Positions 43,241 through 50,996 of a stretch of 64,000 bases of DNA are shown here, in pieces; position 1 is the first letter of the stretch; every line of letters starts with the position of its first letter. The stretch spans positions 9,974-73,973 of the forward strand of contig CAZVBE010000010.1 of NCBI GenBank assembly GCA_964625335.1, written 5' to 3'. A model generated the notes under the pieces. That model was not told where the DNA came from. It saw nothing but the letters and a program-made list of their open reading frames with translations, and made no database searches. Origin of the DNA: CAZGUG01 sp964625335 (GTDB lineage Bacteria > Bacillota > Clostridia > Ch29). The position numbers and the translations under genes were made by a program.

Positions 43241-43519
43241 CTAGTGCTCTATAGGTATAAAAATTATCTGGCCGGGCATCAGGTCGGGATTTTCCATCCC
43301 GTTTTCCTTCATTATATTGTATATGTACTTCCGTATGTCCTTCTTTCCGTCGGTGTACTCCTTTGCGATGTTCCAAAGGGTATCCCCCGGTTTCACCCTG
43401 TATTCCTGACAAGCAGCCACCGTTTCCCCCCTGGCGCTGGTACCCAGGCCAAGGGCACCCAACAGCGTTATACCGAAAACTGTAATAATTATAAGTGCAG
43501 CACCGATTATTTTTTTCAT
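43241..43519 (-). CDS. yneA: LysM-domain SOS cell-division inhibitor, YneA-like
   Basis: A 92-residue protein with an N-terminal membrane helix (~4-26) and an extracellular LysM domain (EYRVKPGDTLWNIAKEY to PGQIIFIP). YneA in Bacillus has this design, is divergent from lexA and delays division after DNA damage. Here too the gene is divergent from lexA, with a consensus promoter holding a LexA box in its spacer. AGGAGG precedes the ATG. YneA is rapidly evolving, so the assignment rests largely on context. Confidence 0.85.
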   Translation of the reverse strand: MKKIIGAALIIITVFGITLLGALGLGTSARGETVAACQEYRVKPGDTLWNIAKEYTDGKKDIRKYIYNIMKENGMENPDLMPGQIIFIPIEH

Positions 43520-43532
43520 ATGATCAACCTCC

Positions 43533-43546
43533 TGAACGTATGTTCG
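43533..43546. promoter_or_regulatory. LexA box 1 (yneA proximal)
   Basis: GAACGTATGTTC at 43534-43545, a 12-bp SOS palindrome between the yneA -10 and its start. Confidence 0.85.
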
Positions 43547-43551
43547 TAATA

Positions 43552-43580
43552 ATTATACCGGAACATATGTTCACTGTCAA
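43552..43580 (-). promoter_or_regulatory. yneA promoter
   Basis: Minus strand: TTGACA (43580-43575), 17 bases, TATAAT (43557-43552), both perfect. LexA box 2 fills the spacer. Confidence 0.85.
43561..43572. promoter_or_regulatory. LexA box 2 (inside yneA promoter)
   Basis: GAACATATGTTC, a perfect palindrome placed between the -35 and -10 of yneA, so LexA binding should block RNA polymerase. Confidence 0.9.
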
Positions 43581-43599
43581 GGAAAATTAATGAAATTTA

Positions 43600-43613
43600 C
43601 GAACATTTGTTTG
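43600..43613. promoter_or_regulatory. LexA box 3 (lexA proximal)
   Basis: CGAACATTTGTTTG, with one change from the palindrome. It overlaps the -35 element of lexA and should give autoregulation. Confidence 0.8.
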
Positions 43614-43639
43614 ATATTGTTTTCTGTATGTGATATAAT
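43611..43639 (+). promoter_or_regulatory. lexA promoter
   Basis: TTGATA (43611-43616), 17 bases, TATAAT (43634-43639). Confidence 0.8.
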
Positions 43640-43673
43640 TTTTTACAAAGCTGGGAAGGGAGTTGTCGTTTTT

Positions 43674-44288
43674 TTGAAAAAGAAGATTCTTACCGGTAAA
43701 CAATTGGAAGTTTTGGAATTTATAAAAAGCGAACTATATAATAAGGGCTATCCCCCATCCGTACGTGAAATCTGTGAAGCGGTCAGCCTCAAGTCCACTT
43801 CAACGGTACACGGTCATCTTGAAAGGCTTGAGAAAAAGGGAATGATACGAAGGGACCCGACTAAGCCAAGGGCTATAGAGGTTTTGGACAATTCTCCCCT
43901 GTCTATAGCAAGGGATCTGATAGAAGTACCAATAGTGGGTAAGGTAACCGCAGGACAACCAATTCTGGCCGTAGAAAACATAGAGGATTCCTTTCCGCTC
44001 CCGGCAAATTTTCTGCGGGGTAACGACAACTTTATACTTATAGTCAAAGGAGAGAGCATGATTGAGGCGGGTATTCTGGACGGTGACTACGTTGTGGTAA
44101 AACAGCAGAACCACGCAAATAACGGTGATATAGTCGTAGCCCTTATAGGGGATGAAGCTACTGTAAAGCGCTTCTATAAGGAAACAGACCATATAAGGCT
44201 TCAGCCCGAAAACCCCTACATGGAGCCGATACTCGTACAGGATGTATCCGTACTGGGGAAAGTAACAGGCGTGTTCCGCAGACTCTAA
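43674..44288 (+). CDS. lexA: SOS repressor LexA
   Basis: Transcriptional repressor cleaved with RecA help after DNA damage. It has a winged-helix N-domain (GKQLEVLEFIKSELYNKGYPPSVREICEAV in parts, SLKSTSTVHGHLERL), the Ala-Gly-like cleavage region (TAGQP), catalytic Ser in VKGESMIEAGI and Lys in TVKRFY. The open frame from 43590 runs through the promoter; AAGGGAG and family length put the start at the TTG at 43674 (204 residues). SOS targets seen here: lexA, yneA and recA. Confidence 0.95.
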   Translation: MKKKILTGKQLEVLEFIKSELYNKGYPPSVREICEAVSLKSTSTVHGHLERLEKKGMIRRDPTKPRAIEVLDNSPLSIARDLIEVPIVGKVTAGQPILAVENIEDSFPLPANFLRGNDNFILIVKGESMIEAGILDGDYVVVKQQNHANNGDIVVALIGDEATVKRFYKETDHIRLQPENPYMEPILVQDVSVLGKVTGVFRRL

Positions 44289-44316
44289 AAGGGAGCAGCA
44301 AACTGCTCCCTTTTTT
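44287..44316. terminator. bidirectional terminator between lexA and the M24 peptidase gene
   Basis: GGGAGCAG/CTGCTCCC stem (44291-44298, 44303-44310) flanked by A-rich and T-rich runs, so it can act for both convergent genes. Confidence 0.85.
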
Positions 44317-44333
44317 GATTCGTTGGTTTTTTG

Positions 44334-45428
44334 CTATACTACCTTTATTTCCTTTGAAGCCTTATTCACTGCCTCGGGGCCGTTTTCCCCCATTACCATT
44401 ATATTTTCTATTCTTACGCCGAATTTCCCAGGGATATAAATACCCGGTTCGATGCTAAATGCCATTCCCTTCTCGAGAGTCCTTTTGTTGCCCTCTTTTA
44501 TATCCGGCGCTTCGTGCACACTAAAGCCAATGCCGTGTCCCAGCCGGTTCAGGAAATAATCGCCGTAGCCGGCTTCCTTTATAATATTCCTGGATACTAT
44601 ATCCACGCTTTCCGCGGTTACTCCTTCCTTAACAGCCTTTTCACCGGCATCCTGGGCCTTATATACAATATCGTATATCTTTCTTTCCTCCTCTGAAATG
44701 CCGCCGACGAATACTGTCCTTGACATGTCAGAGCAAAGCCCCTTATACTTACATCCGAAGTCCAGTATTATTACATCCTTTTCCTGTATATATCTGTTAT
44801 ATTGATTGTAATGGGGTTTTGAGCTGTTTGGTCCCGAAGCGACTATTGGATTGAAGGAAGCCCCCTCCGCACCGTTTTTTTCAAATAACTCCTGTATTTT
44901 TTCCTTTATGTCCTTTTCCTGAAGACCCGGCTTTATGTATCCAAGAAGTTCTTCAAAAACCTTATCCGCCAGAAGGGCTGCTTTTCTTAAGTTTTCTATT
45001 TCGTCATTACCTTTGATTATCCTAAGTTCCTCAAGAATCGGCTTTCCGTTTATAAAATTAACATCAATTCTGTTTTTTATATCCAGCACGCTTACTGCGC
45101 TTGTGGTGCCGTTCACGCCTATGGTTTTACTTCTCATATTGAATTCCTCAAAGGCTCCCAGCAGGGTATCCATAAAGCCCTCACCGTCGCCCCAGTCATA
45201 AACTTTACTGCCTTTCAAAGCATCCTGCATCTCTTCCCTGTTAAGCTGTGGTACTATATAAAACATTTCTTTTTCCTTTGTGATAAAGAGCCCCTGAAAT
45301 CTCTCGTCCATATGGGGCGAGAAACCCAATAAAAACTCCAAATCCTCAGATGGCGCAATAAGCATCGCATCTACATTTTCTGACTTCATAATACCGGTTA
45401 GCTTATCCAGATATTTTTCATTTAACAC
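44334..45428 (-). CDS. Xaa-Pro aminopeptidase family (M24) protein
   Basis: Pita-bread metallopeptidase of 364 residues that removes N-terminal residues before proline. It has a creatinase-like N-domain (~1-125) and a catalytic domain with metal ligands in DFGCKYKGLCSDMSRT (two Asp), LGHGIGFSVHE (His), SIEPGIYIP (Glu) and RIENIMVM (Glu). All five ligands present. An AGGGGTAAC sequence precedes the ATG. Its exact peptide range is not known. Confidence 0.92.
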   Translation of the reverse strand: MLNEKYLDKLTGIMKSENVDAMLIAPSEDLEFLLGFSPHMDERFQGLFITKEKEMFYIVPQLNREEMQDALKGSKVYDWGDGEGFMDTLLGAFEEFNMRSKTIGVNGTTSAVSVLDIKNRIDVNFINGKPILEELRIIKGNDEIENLRKAALLADKVFEELLGYIKPGLQEKDIKEKIQELFEKNGAEGASFNPIVASGPNSSKPHYNQYNRYIQEKDVIILDFGCKYKGLCSDMSRTVFVGGISEEERKIYDIVYKAQDAGEKAVKEGVTAESVDIVSRNIIKEAGYGDYFLNRLGHGIGFSVHEAPDIKEGNKRTLEKGMAFSIEPGIYIPGKFGVRIENIMVMGENGPEAVNKASKEIKVV

Positions 45429-45548
45429 TGTTACCCCTCCTATTAGTGAAATAAATTAAGAGCTGGCCTTTATTATCGCTTGCATAACCACATCCTTCCC
45501 ACACTGCGTATTTATCTTCATTTATACTGCGTCCCGAATAAACGCAAT

Positions 45549-46868
45549 TCAATAGACATTCCCGAAAGATTTGTCCAGGTTAATATGTCCTTCATCCTTC
45601 ATTTGCTGCAGGGTTATAAGTACCCCCAGCCTCATGTGATCCCAGGTTAGCCCCCCCTGCAAATATCCATAGTATGGTTCCCTTATGGGAGCATCCGCGC
45701 TTAGTTCGATCGAAGAGCCCTGAATAAACGCTCCTGCCGCCATAATAACCTGACCGCCATAGCCCGGCATATCCCATGGATACGGTGTAACAAAGCTGTC
45801 CACCGGGGCGCCTTTTTGTATCCCCCTGCAAAAAGAAATTAGCTGCTCTTTATCTTTAAATTTAATTGACTGTATTATATCGCTGCGCATATCCCTGTAT
45901 CCCGGTGATACCTCGAATCCAAGGCGCTGGAAAACCCTTGAGGCATACACTGCTCCCTTAACCGCCTCTGTCACAATATGCGGAGCCAGAAATAACCCCT
46001 GCAAAAACAAACGGGTAATACCAAGGGTAGCCCCGCATTTTTTGTCCAGTCCTGGAGTGGTAAGGGCTGCTGCCGCCTGTTCAACAAGTTCCTTTCTGCC
46101 AACAATATAGCCCCCGGTGGGAGCTATTCCGCCACCGGGATTTTTTATCAAAGAGCCTGCAGCAATATCTGCGCCAACCTCCAAAGGTTCACGTTCCTCC
46201 AGGAATTCACCGTAACAGTTGTCAACCATAAACACAAGTCCGTTTTTCAACCCTTTTATGTGTTTTATTGTTTTCTCTATCTGGGATATTGAAAGAGCCG
46301 GTCTCCAGTCATAGCCTGTCGAACGCTGGATAAATACCAGCTTAACAGTATCGTCCATTTTTTCGTTAACTGCCTTAAGATCTATCCGTCCGTTATTGAG
46401 GTCGGTCTGTATGTACCCGATCCCGAACTCCTTCAGGTTGCCCTGGGCATTCCCCCTAATTCCAAGAACCTCTTCCAGGGTGTCATAGGGCCTGCCTGTA
46501 ACCGATAAAACCGTATCTCCCGGCCTTAGTATCCCCCTGAAACAGGTGGTTAAAGCATGGGTACCCGAAACCATCTGTACCCTCACCAGTGCATCCTCAC
46601 TGCCGAATACCCTTGCAAATATGCGGTCGGTTATATCCCTTCCGGTATCTCCGTAACCATAGCCGGTGGTTCCGGCAAAATGGCTTTCGGAGAGCCTTTC
46701 CTGGCGCATGGCGTTTAGTACCTTCGCCTGGTTTATAAGCCTTATATTGTCAATCCTTTCGAATTCTTCCCTTATCTCTCCGGCAACCAGCCTGTCCAGC
46801 CTTTGTATATCACCGTCAATCTCAATAATTTTGCCAAGCATTCCGAAAACATCCACTGGTCTGTCCAT
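45549..46868 (-). CDS. PLP-dependent methionine gamma-lyase-like protein (YnbB family)
   Basis: Cys/Met-metabolism fold enzyme of the YnbB/aluminium-resistance family. PLP-site segments: SGTHALTTCFRGILRPGD, VDNCYGEFLEEREP and the Lys in GSLIKNPGGGIAPTGGY. Neighbours hfq and spoVK match its place in Bacillus. The frame starts with a GTG at 46886, but neither start has a good ribosome site; the ATG at 46868 is used here. The substrate of this family is not settled, although C-S lyase activity has been proposed. Confidence 0.85.
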   Translation of the reverse strand: MDRPVDVFGMLGKIIEIDGDIQRLDRLVAGEIREEFERIDNIRLINQAKVLNAMRQERLSESHFAGTTGYGYGDTGRDITDRIFARVFGSEDALVRVQMVSGTHALTTCFRGILRPGDTVLSVTGRPYDTLEEVLGIRGNAQGNLKEFGIGYIQTDLNNGRIDLKAVNEKMDDTVKLVFIQRSTGYDWRPALSISQIEKTIKHIKGLKNGLVFMVDNCYGEFLEEREPLEVGADIAAGSLIKNPGGGIAPTGGYIVGRKELVEQAAAALTTPGLDKKCGATLGITRLFLQGLFLAPHIVTEAVKGAVYASRVFQRLGFEVSPGYRDMRSDIIQSIKFKDKEQLISFCRGIQKGAPVDSFVTPYPWDMPGYGGQVIMAAGAFIQGSSIELSADAPIREPYYGYLQGGLTWDHMRLGVLITLQQMKDEGHINLDKSFGNVY

Positions 46869-46940
46869 CCTTTCAATTTGCTCCACACCTAATTATATAC
46901 GACCTTTCAGATCCCTTCAATTAGAATTTACTTTTTTTGT

Positions 46941-47873
46941 TTATTTCTCCATAGCTTCCATAATGTCCTGCCGTTCAAGCGCAATTAACATTTCCCTGGT
47001 AACCCTTTTTTCCTTTGCAAGCCTTACTGCCTGCTTTCTTATGGCCCTTTCTATCAGGTTCCTTACATACCGGGCATTGCCCATAATAAGCTCTCCTCTG
47101 TCGGCATTGTCATAAAGTATTTCGCGCACCTTATCCTTTGCCCCGGCAGATAATGCGTATTCCCTGTTTCTGGTCATAAGTTCCGCAATCTCAACAAGTT
47201 CTTCTATTTTGTAATCGGGAAACTCCATGTGTATGGGAAATCTCGACCTAAGTCCCGGGTTGGACCTTAAAAATATTTCCATTTCACCTCTGTAACCTGC
47301 CAGTATCAATACCAAATCGTCTTTATAATCCTCCATTGCCTTTACCAGGGTGTCTATCGCTTCCTTGCCAAAGTCCTTTTCTCCGCCCCTTGCAAGGGAA
47401 TAGGCCTCGTCAATAAACAAAATGCCTCCCAGGGATTTTTTGATAACCTCCCTTGTCTTCTGGGCGGTATGGCCTATATATTCCCCCACCAGGTCCGCCC
47501 TCTCAACTTCAGTTAAGTGTCCCTTTGACAAAAGACCCATTCTTGCAAAGGCCTTTCCCAGTATCCTTGCCACGGTAGTCTTTCCGGTTCCGGGATTGCC
47601 CTTGAATATCATATGTAATACAAGGGGCTCGGCCAGCAACCCCTTGTTTTTTCTCTCCTGCTGTATTGTTATGTAATCTTTTATTTCGCTTACAAGCTTT
47701 TTGACTTTGTCCATTCCGATAAGACTGTTAAGGCCCGAAAGCAGTCTTTTAAGGTCGTCCTTGTTCTCTTCGGGCGCGCAGCCGCAGCTGTCGCAGGCAT
47801 TAGTCCCCGACCCCGCTTGGTACTGCTTTACCTTATACCTGTTATCTATGGAAGGTATTCTTTTAACTATCAC
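46941..47873 (-). CDS. spoVK: stage V sporulation protein K, AAA ATPase
   Basis: CbbX-like AAA ATPase needed for spore maturation. It has Walker A FKGNPGTGKTT, Walker B GILFIDEAYSL and sensor/arginine region RSRFPIHMEFPDY. The N-terminal leader carries an unusual CDSCGC motif before the helical ClpX-like start. GGAGGGG fits the GTG at 47873 (MIVKRIPS); an in-frame TTG at 47888 overlaps that site. Product 310 residues. Confidence 0.92.
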   Translation of the reverse strand: MIVKRIPSIDNRYKVKQYQAGSGTNACDSCGCAPEENKDDLKRLLSGLNSLIGMDKVKKLVSEIKDYITIQQERKNKGLLAEPLVLHMIFKGNPGTGKTTVARILGKAFARMGLLSKGHLTEVERADLVGEYIGHTAQKTREVIKKSLGGILFIDEAYSLARGGEKDFGKEAIDTLVKAMEDYKDDLVLILAGYRGEMEIFLRSNPGLRSRFPIHMEFPDYKIEELVEIAELMTRNREYALSAGAKDKVREILYDNADRGELIMGNARYVRNLIERAIRKQAVRLAKEKRVTREMLIALERQDIMEAMEK

Positions 47874-47957
47874 TGTCCACCCCTCCAAGCATCGCTATAA
47901 TTATTGTATGCAGCCGGGGATGGTGCAGTTCATATTCTTTGTCAAAGAGGTAACTTC

Positions 47958-47989
47958 AAAGGGGATGCGCATAACTACGCATCCCCTTT
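47958..47989 (-). terminator. hairpin terminator between hfq and spoVK
   Basis: A perfect 12-bp GC-rich stem (47958-47969 with 47978-47989) with an 8-base loop. The T tail is short. Confidence 0.7.
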
Positions 47990-48001
47990 GGTTTATATGC
48001 A

Positions 48002-48253
48002 TTATTTCCCGTTATCTTTACCCCCGTCGGCAAATATAAAGGCCACCGTTTTTAAAGGTGTTATTGTCGATACCGCATGCTTGTATATAAGCTGCTGCCT
48101 TCCGTCCATTTCCATAACTATGGTATAGTTGTCAAAGCCTTTAACATAACCCTTTAATTGATACCCGTTTACCAGATATATTGTAATTGGCACATGTTCC
48201 TTTCTAACCTGATTAAGAAATACATCCTGCAGATTTATGGTATTTTTATTCAT
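48002..48253 (-). CDS. hfq: RNA chaperone Hfq
   Basis: Sm-like hexameric RNA-binding protein. 83 residues with NLQDVFLNQVRKE, the Sm1 segment NGYQLKGYVKGFDNYTIVM and the Sm2 YKHAVSTI. GGAGGGGATAAC precedes the ATG. It lies 24 bases after miaA, a pairing found from Gram-negatives to Firmicutes. Confidence 0.97.
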   Translation of the reverse strand: MNKNTINLQDVFLNQVRKEHVPITIYLVNGYQLKGYVKGFDNYTIVMEMDGRQQLIYKHAVSTITPLKTVAFIFADGGKDNGK

Positions 48254-48277
48254 GTTATCCCCTCCGCCAATGTGAAT

Positions 48278-49219
48278 TTATATACTCAATTTGAACCTAA
48301 TGTGTTCAATAATAGTATTGGCAATGTCATCACTATTTCCAATTCTATCTACATCTACCCAGATTATTCTATCATCTCTTTTAAACCATGTAAACTGCCT
48401 TTTGGCAAATCTTCTGGTATTCCTTTTCAGGAGCTCTATCGCATCATCAAGGGAGTAATCCCCCTCCAGGCAGCCGATGATTTCCTTGTAACCAAGCCCC
48501 TGCATACTAACCATTTCCCTTTTGCATCCCCTTTCAAGCAAGTCCTTCACCTCGTCCACCAATCCTCCGGCTATCATTTTATCTACCCTCTGCTCAATCT
48601 TTTTGTAAAGTCTGTCTCTTTCCATTTTAAGGCCGAAAATGACCGGTTGGTAGGGCAGTTTTCTTTCCTTCGCATCATCCCTTTGTACTGACATGGGCTT
48701 TCCTGTACAATGATATACTTCTATGGCCCTTATAATGCGACGTATATCATTTGCGTGCAGTTTGAGAGCGCTGTCGGGGTCGATTCTCTTCAACATTTCA
48801 TAAAGGTATTGGTTCCCCCTTTCCCGGGCAAGACTGCCAAGATATGTCCTCAGCTCTGGGTCGGATACGGTATCTGCAAAATTTAGGTTATACACCAGTG
48901 AATTTATGTAAAGACCGGTGCCTCCCACTACTATGGGAAGTCTACCCCTGCCTTGTATCTCTGTGATACAACTTTTTGCCAGCCTTTGAAAGTCAGCAAC
49001 TGAAAATTCCTGCCAGGGATGGACTATGTCCACTAAATGATGCTTAACCATTCTCATCTCTTCCTGAGTAGGTTTTGCCGTACCTAAATCCATATGTTTA
49101 TATACCTGCATGGAATCTGCGGAAATTATCTCTCCGTTGAGTTCCCTGGCCACCAACAGGGCGGCCCCGCTTTTACCTACCGCCGTAGGCCCCACTATCA
49201 CAATCAATGGCTTATTCAT
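48278..49219 (-). CDS. miaA: tRNA dimethylallyltransferase
   Basis: Adds a dimethylallyl group to A37 of tRNAs reading UNN codons; the product is the substrate for MiaB, also in this cluster. P-loop GPTAVGKSGAA (~8-18), ISADSMQVYKHMDLGTAKP, VVGGTGLYINSL. 313 residues, normal length. Start ATG after GGGGGTATTCC. Seventeen bases after mutL. Confidence 0.96.
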   Translation of the reverse strand: MNKPLIVIVGPTAVGKSGAALLVARELNGEIISADSMQVYKHMDLGTAKPTQEEMRMVKHHLVDIVHPWQEFSVADFQRLAKSCITEIQGRGRLPIVVGGTGLYINSLVYNLNFADTVSDPELRTYLGSLARERGNQYLYEMLKRIDPDSALKLHANDIRRIIRAIEVYHCTGKPMSVQRDDAKERKLPYQPVIFGLKMERDRLYKKIEQRVDKMIAGGLVDEVKDLLERGCKREMVSMQGLGYKEIIGCLEGDYSLDDAIELLKRNTRRFAKRQFTWFKRDDRIIWVDVDRIGNSDDIANTIIEHIRFKLSI

Positions 49220-49235
49220 TGGAATACCCCCACCT

Positions 49236-50996
49236 TCACACGATTCTCTTAAACATCTTTTCCAGTTCGTATCGGGTAAGGGCTATGAATACCGGCCTGC
49301 CATGGGGACAGCTGTAGGGCATCTTTGCTTTTCGCAACTGTTCCAGAAGGCTCTGCATTTCCTGTTCAGACAGTCTTTGATTGGCCTTAACCGCCTTTTT
49401 GCAGGCCCTTTTAATTATCTCGTCCTGTTTGAGCCCGTCATGGCTGATCTCATTTTGCCTTGACAATCCGGCCGCCAAGTCAGACAAAAACTCCGCCGAC
49501 TGGGGTTTGCCAAAATATACAGGCACCGCCCTGACAGCTATCGAATTGGTTCCGAATTCCTCCATTTCAAAGCCTATGGCGGACAGCTGTTTTGTATTTG
49601 CCCTTAACATCTCCAGCTCAACCGGGCCCATATCTATCACCAGCGGTTCCAAAAGCTTCTGGCTGGCAGCACCGCCTTTTATTATGTCTTCTGTCAACTG
49701 TTCATACATTATCCTTTCATGGGCAGCGTGCTGGTCAATGATATACACGCATTCCTCTCCCTCTGCCAGCAGAAAGGTGGACATAAACTGTCCGACTATT
49801 TTCATATAGGGTATTTTCCCGTTGTCACCTTCTATAATATTATCCATTTCTATCCTATTATATTCAATAGTTTCTTCGGATAGGCGGTAATTCTGCCCTT
49901 CGTCACCGTGGGTTTGTGTACTGCCGGACGGGCTCCACTGCCTGTGTACGGTTTGCGGGAGGGCAGAGCTGTGTGTGCCCTTTATTATTCCTGGCGCAAT
50001 CCACCTTCCCCTTTCAAGATTTGTCCTTATACAGTTATAGGTGAAGCTCCTTATCCTGGCTTCCTCCCTGAACCTTATCTCCAGTTTGGAAGGGTGTACA
50101 TTAATATCAATAACACCGGTATCCAAAGCAATATTTAAAAGAGCAACCGGATATCTGTTGACCATAAGAAGAGTTCGGTATGCCTCCTCCAGGGCCTGGG
50201 TTATAATTTTGCTCCTTATATATCTTCCGTTTACAAAAAACGTTTGCATGCCCCTGTTTGACCGCGCTCCATGGGGCTTTGAAATAAAGCCGTTAATAAT
50301 AATGCCCTGGCCTTCACATTTTACGGGGAGCATGTTTTCCAATGTATCCCTTCCGTATACCGCAGCAAGTACATCCCGCAGACTGCCGCTGCCCGGCGTA
50401 TTTAGGAGTACCCTGCCATTGCTTGTCAGCCTGAAGGAAATATCAGGTTTTGAAAGGGCAAGCCTTGTGACAATGTCACTTACCAGGGATGCTTCGTAGG
50501 AATCGGTTTTAAGAAACTCCAAACGGGCCGGCGTATTATAGAAGAGTTCGCGTACTTCTATACAGGTACCTTCGGGGCAGCCCGTTTCCCTGTATTCTGT
50601 TTCCCGACCCCCTTCCAGCGAATACACTGTCCCTGATATGGAAGTCCTTGTCCGCGTTGTCAGACTTACCATAGAAATCGCAGCCACCGATGCCAGAGCC
50701 TCCCCCCTGAATCCAAGGGTGCACAGCCGGTCCAGGTCCTGGGCACTGCTTATCTTGCTGGTTGCATGCCTAAGGAAGGCCCTTTGTATATCCTCTGCTT
50801 CAATACCTTCGCCGTTGTCAATAACTCTTATAAGGCCTTTGCCTCCCCTTTCGATCTCTATCGTTATATTGGTCGCTCCGGCATCCACAGAGTTTTCTAC
50901 AAGTTCCTTAACCACCGAAGCCGGGTTGTTTACCACTTCACCCGCGGCGATTCTCTCTGAAACCGCCTTTTCGAGAACATTTATTTTTCCCGGCAA
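49236..50996 (-). CDS. mutL: DNA mismatch repair protein MutL (endonuclease type)
   Basis: GHKL ATPase: ENSVDAGAT, DNGEGIEAEDI and TLGFRGEALASV. The C-terminal dimerization domain carries the endonuclease motif DQHAAHERIMYE (DQHAx2Ex4E), expected in bacteria without MutH. Two in-frame TTGs compete: 51002 touches the AGGTGA site, and 50996 lies 7 bases after it, so 50996 is preferred (586 residues). Its start overlaps the mutS 3' end by 16 bases. Confidence 0.95.
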   Translation of the reverse strand: MPGKINVLEKAVSERIAAGEVVNNPASVVKELVENSVDAGATNITIEIERGGKGLIRVIDNGEGIEAEDIQRAFLRHATSKISSAQDLDRLCTLGFRGEALASVAAISMVSLTTRTRTSISGTVYSLEGGRETEYRETGCPEGTCIEVRELFYNTPARLEFLKTDSYEASLVSDIVTRLALSKPDISFRLTSNGRVLLNTPGSGSLRDVLAAVYGRDTLENMLPVKCEGQGIIINGFISKPHGARSNRGMQTFFVNGRYIRSKIITQALEEAYRTLLMVNRYPVALLNIALDTGVIDINVHPSKLEIRFREEARIRSFTYNCIRTNLERGRWIAPGIIKGTHSSALPQTVHRQWSPSGSTQTHGDEGQNYRLSEETIEYNRIEMDNIIEGDNGKIPYMKIVGQFMSTFLLAEGEECVYIIDQHAAHERIMYEQLTEDIIKGGAASQKLLEPLVIDMGPVELEMLRANTKQLSAIGFEMEEFGTNSIAVRAVPVYFGKPQSAEFLSDLAAGLSRQNEISHDGLKQDEIIKRACKKAVKANQRLSEQEMQSLLEQLRKAKMPYSCPHGRPVFIALTRYELEKMFKRIV

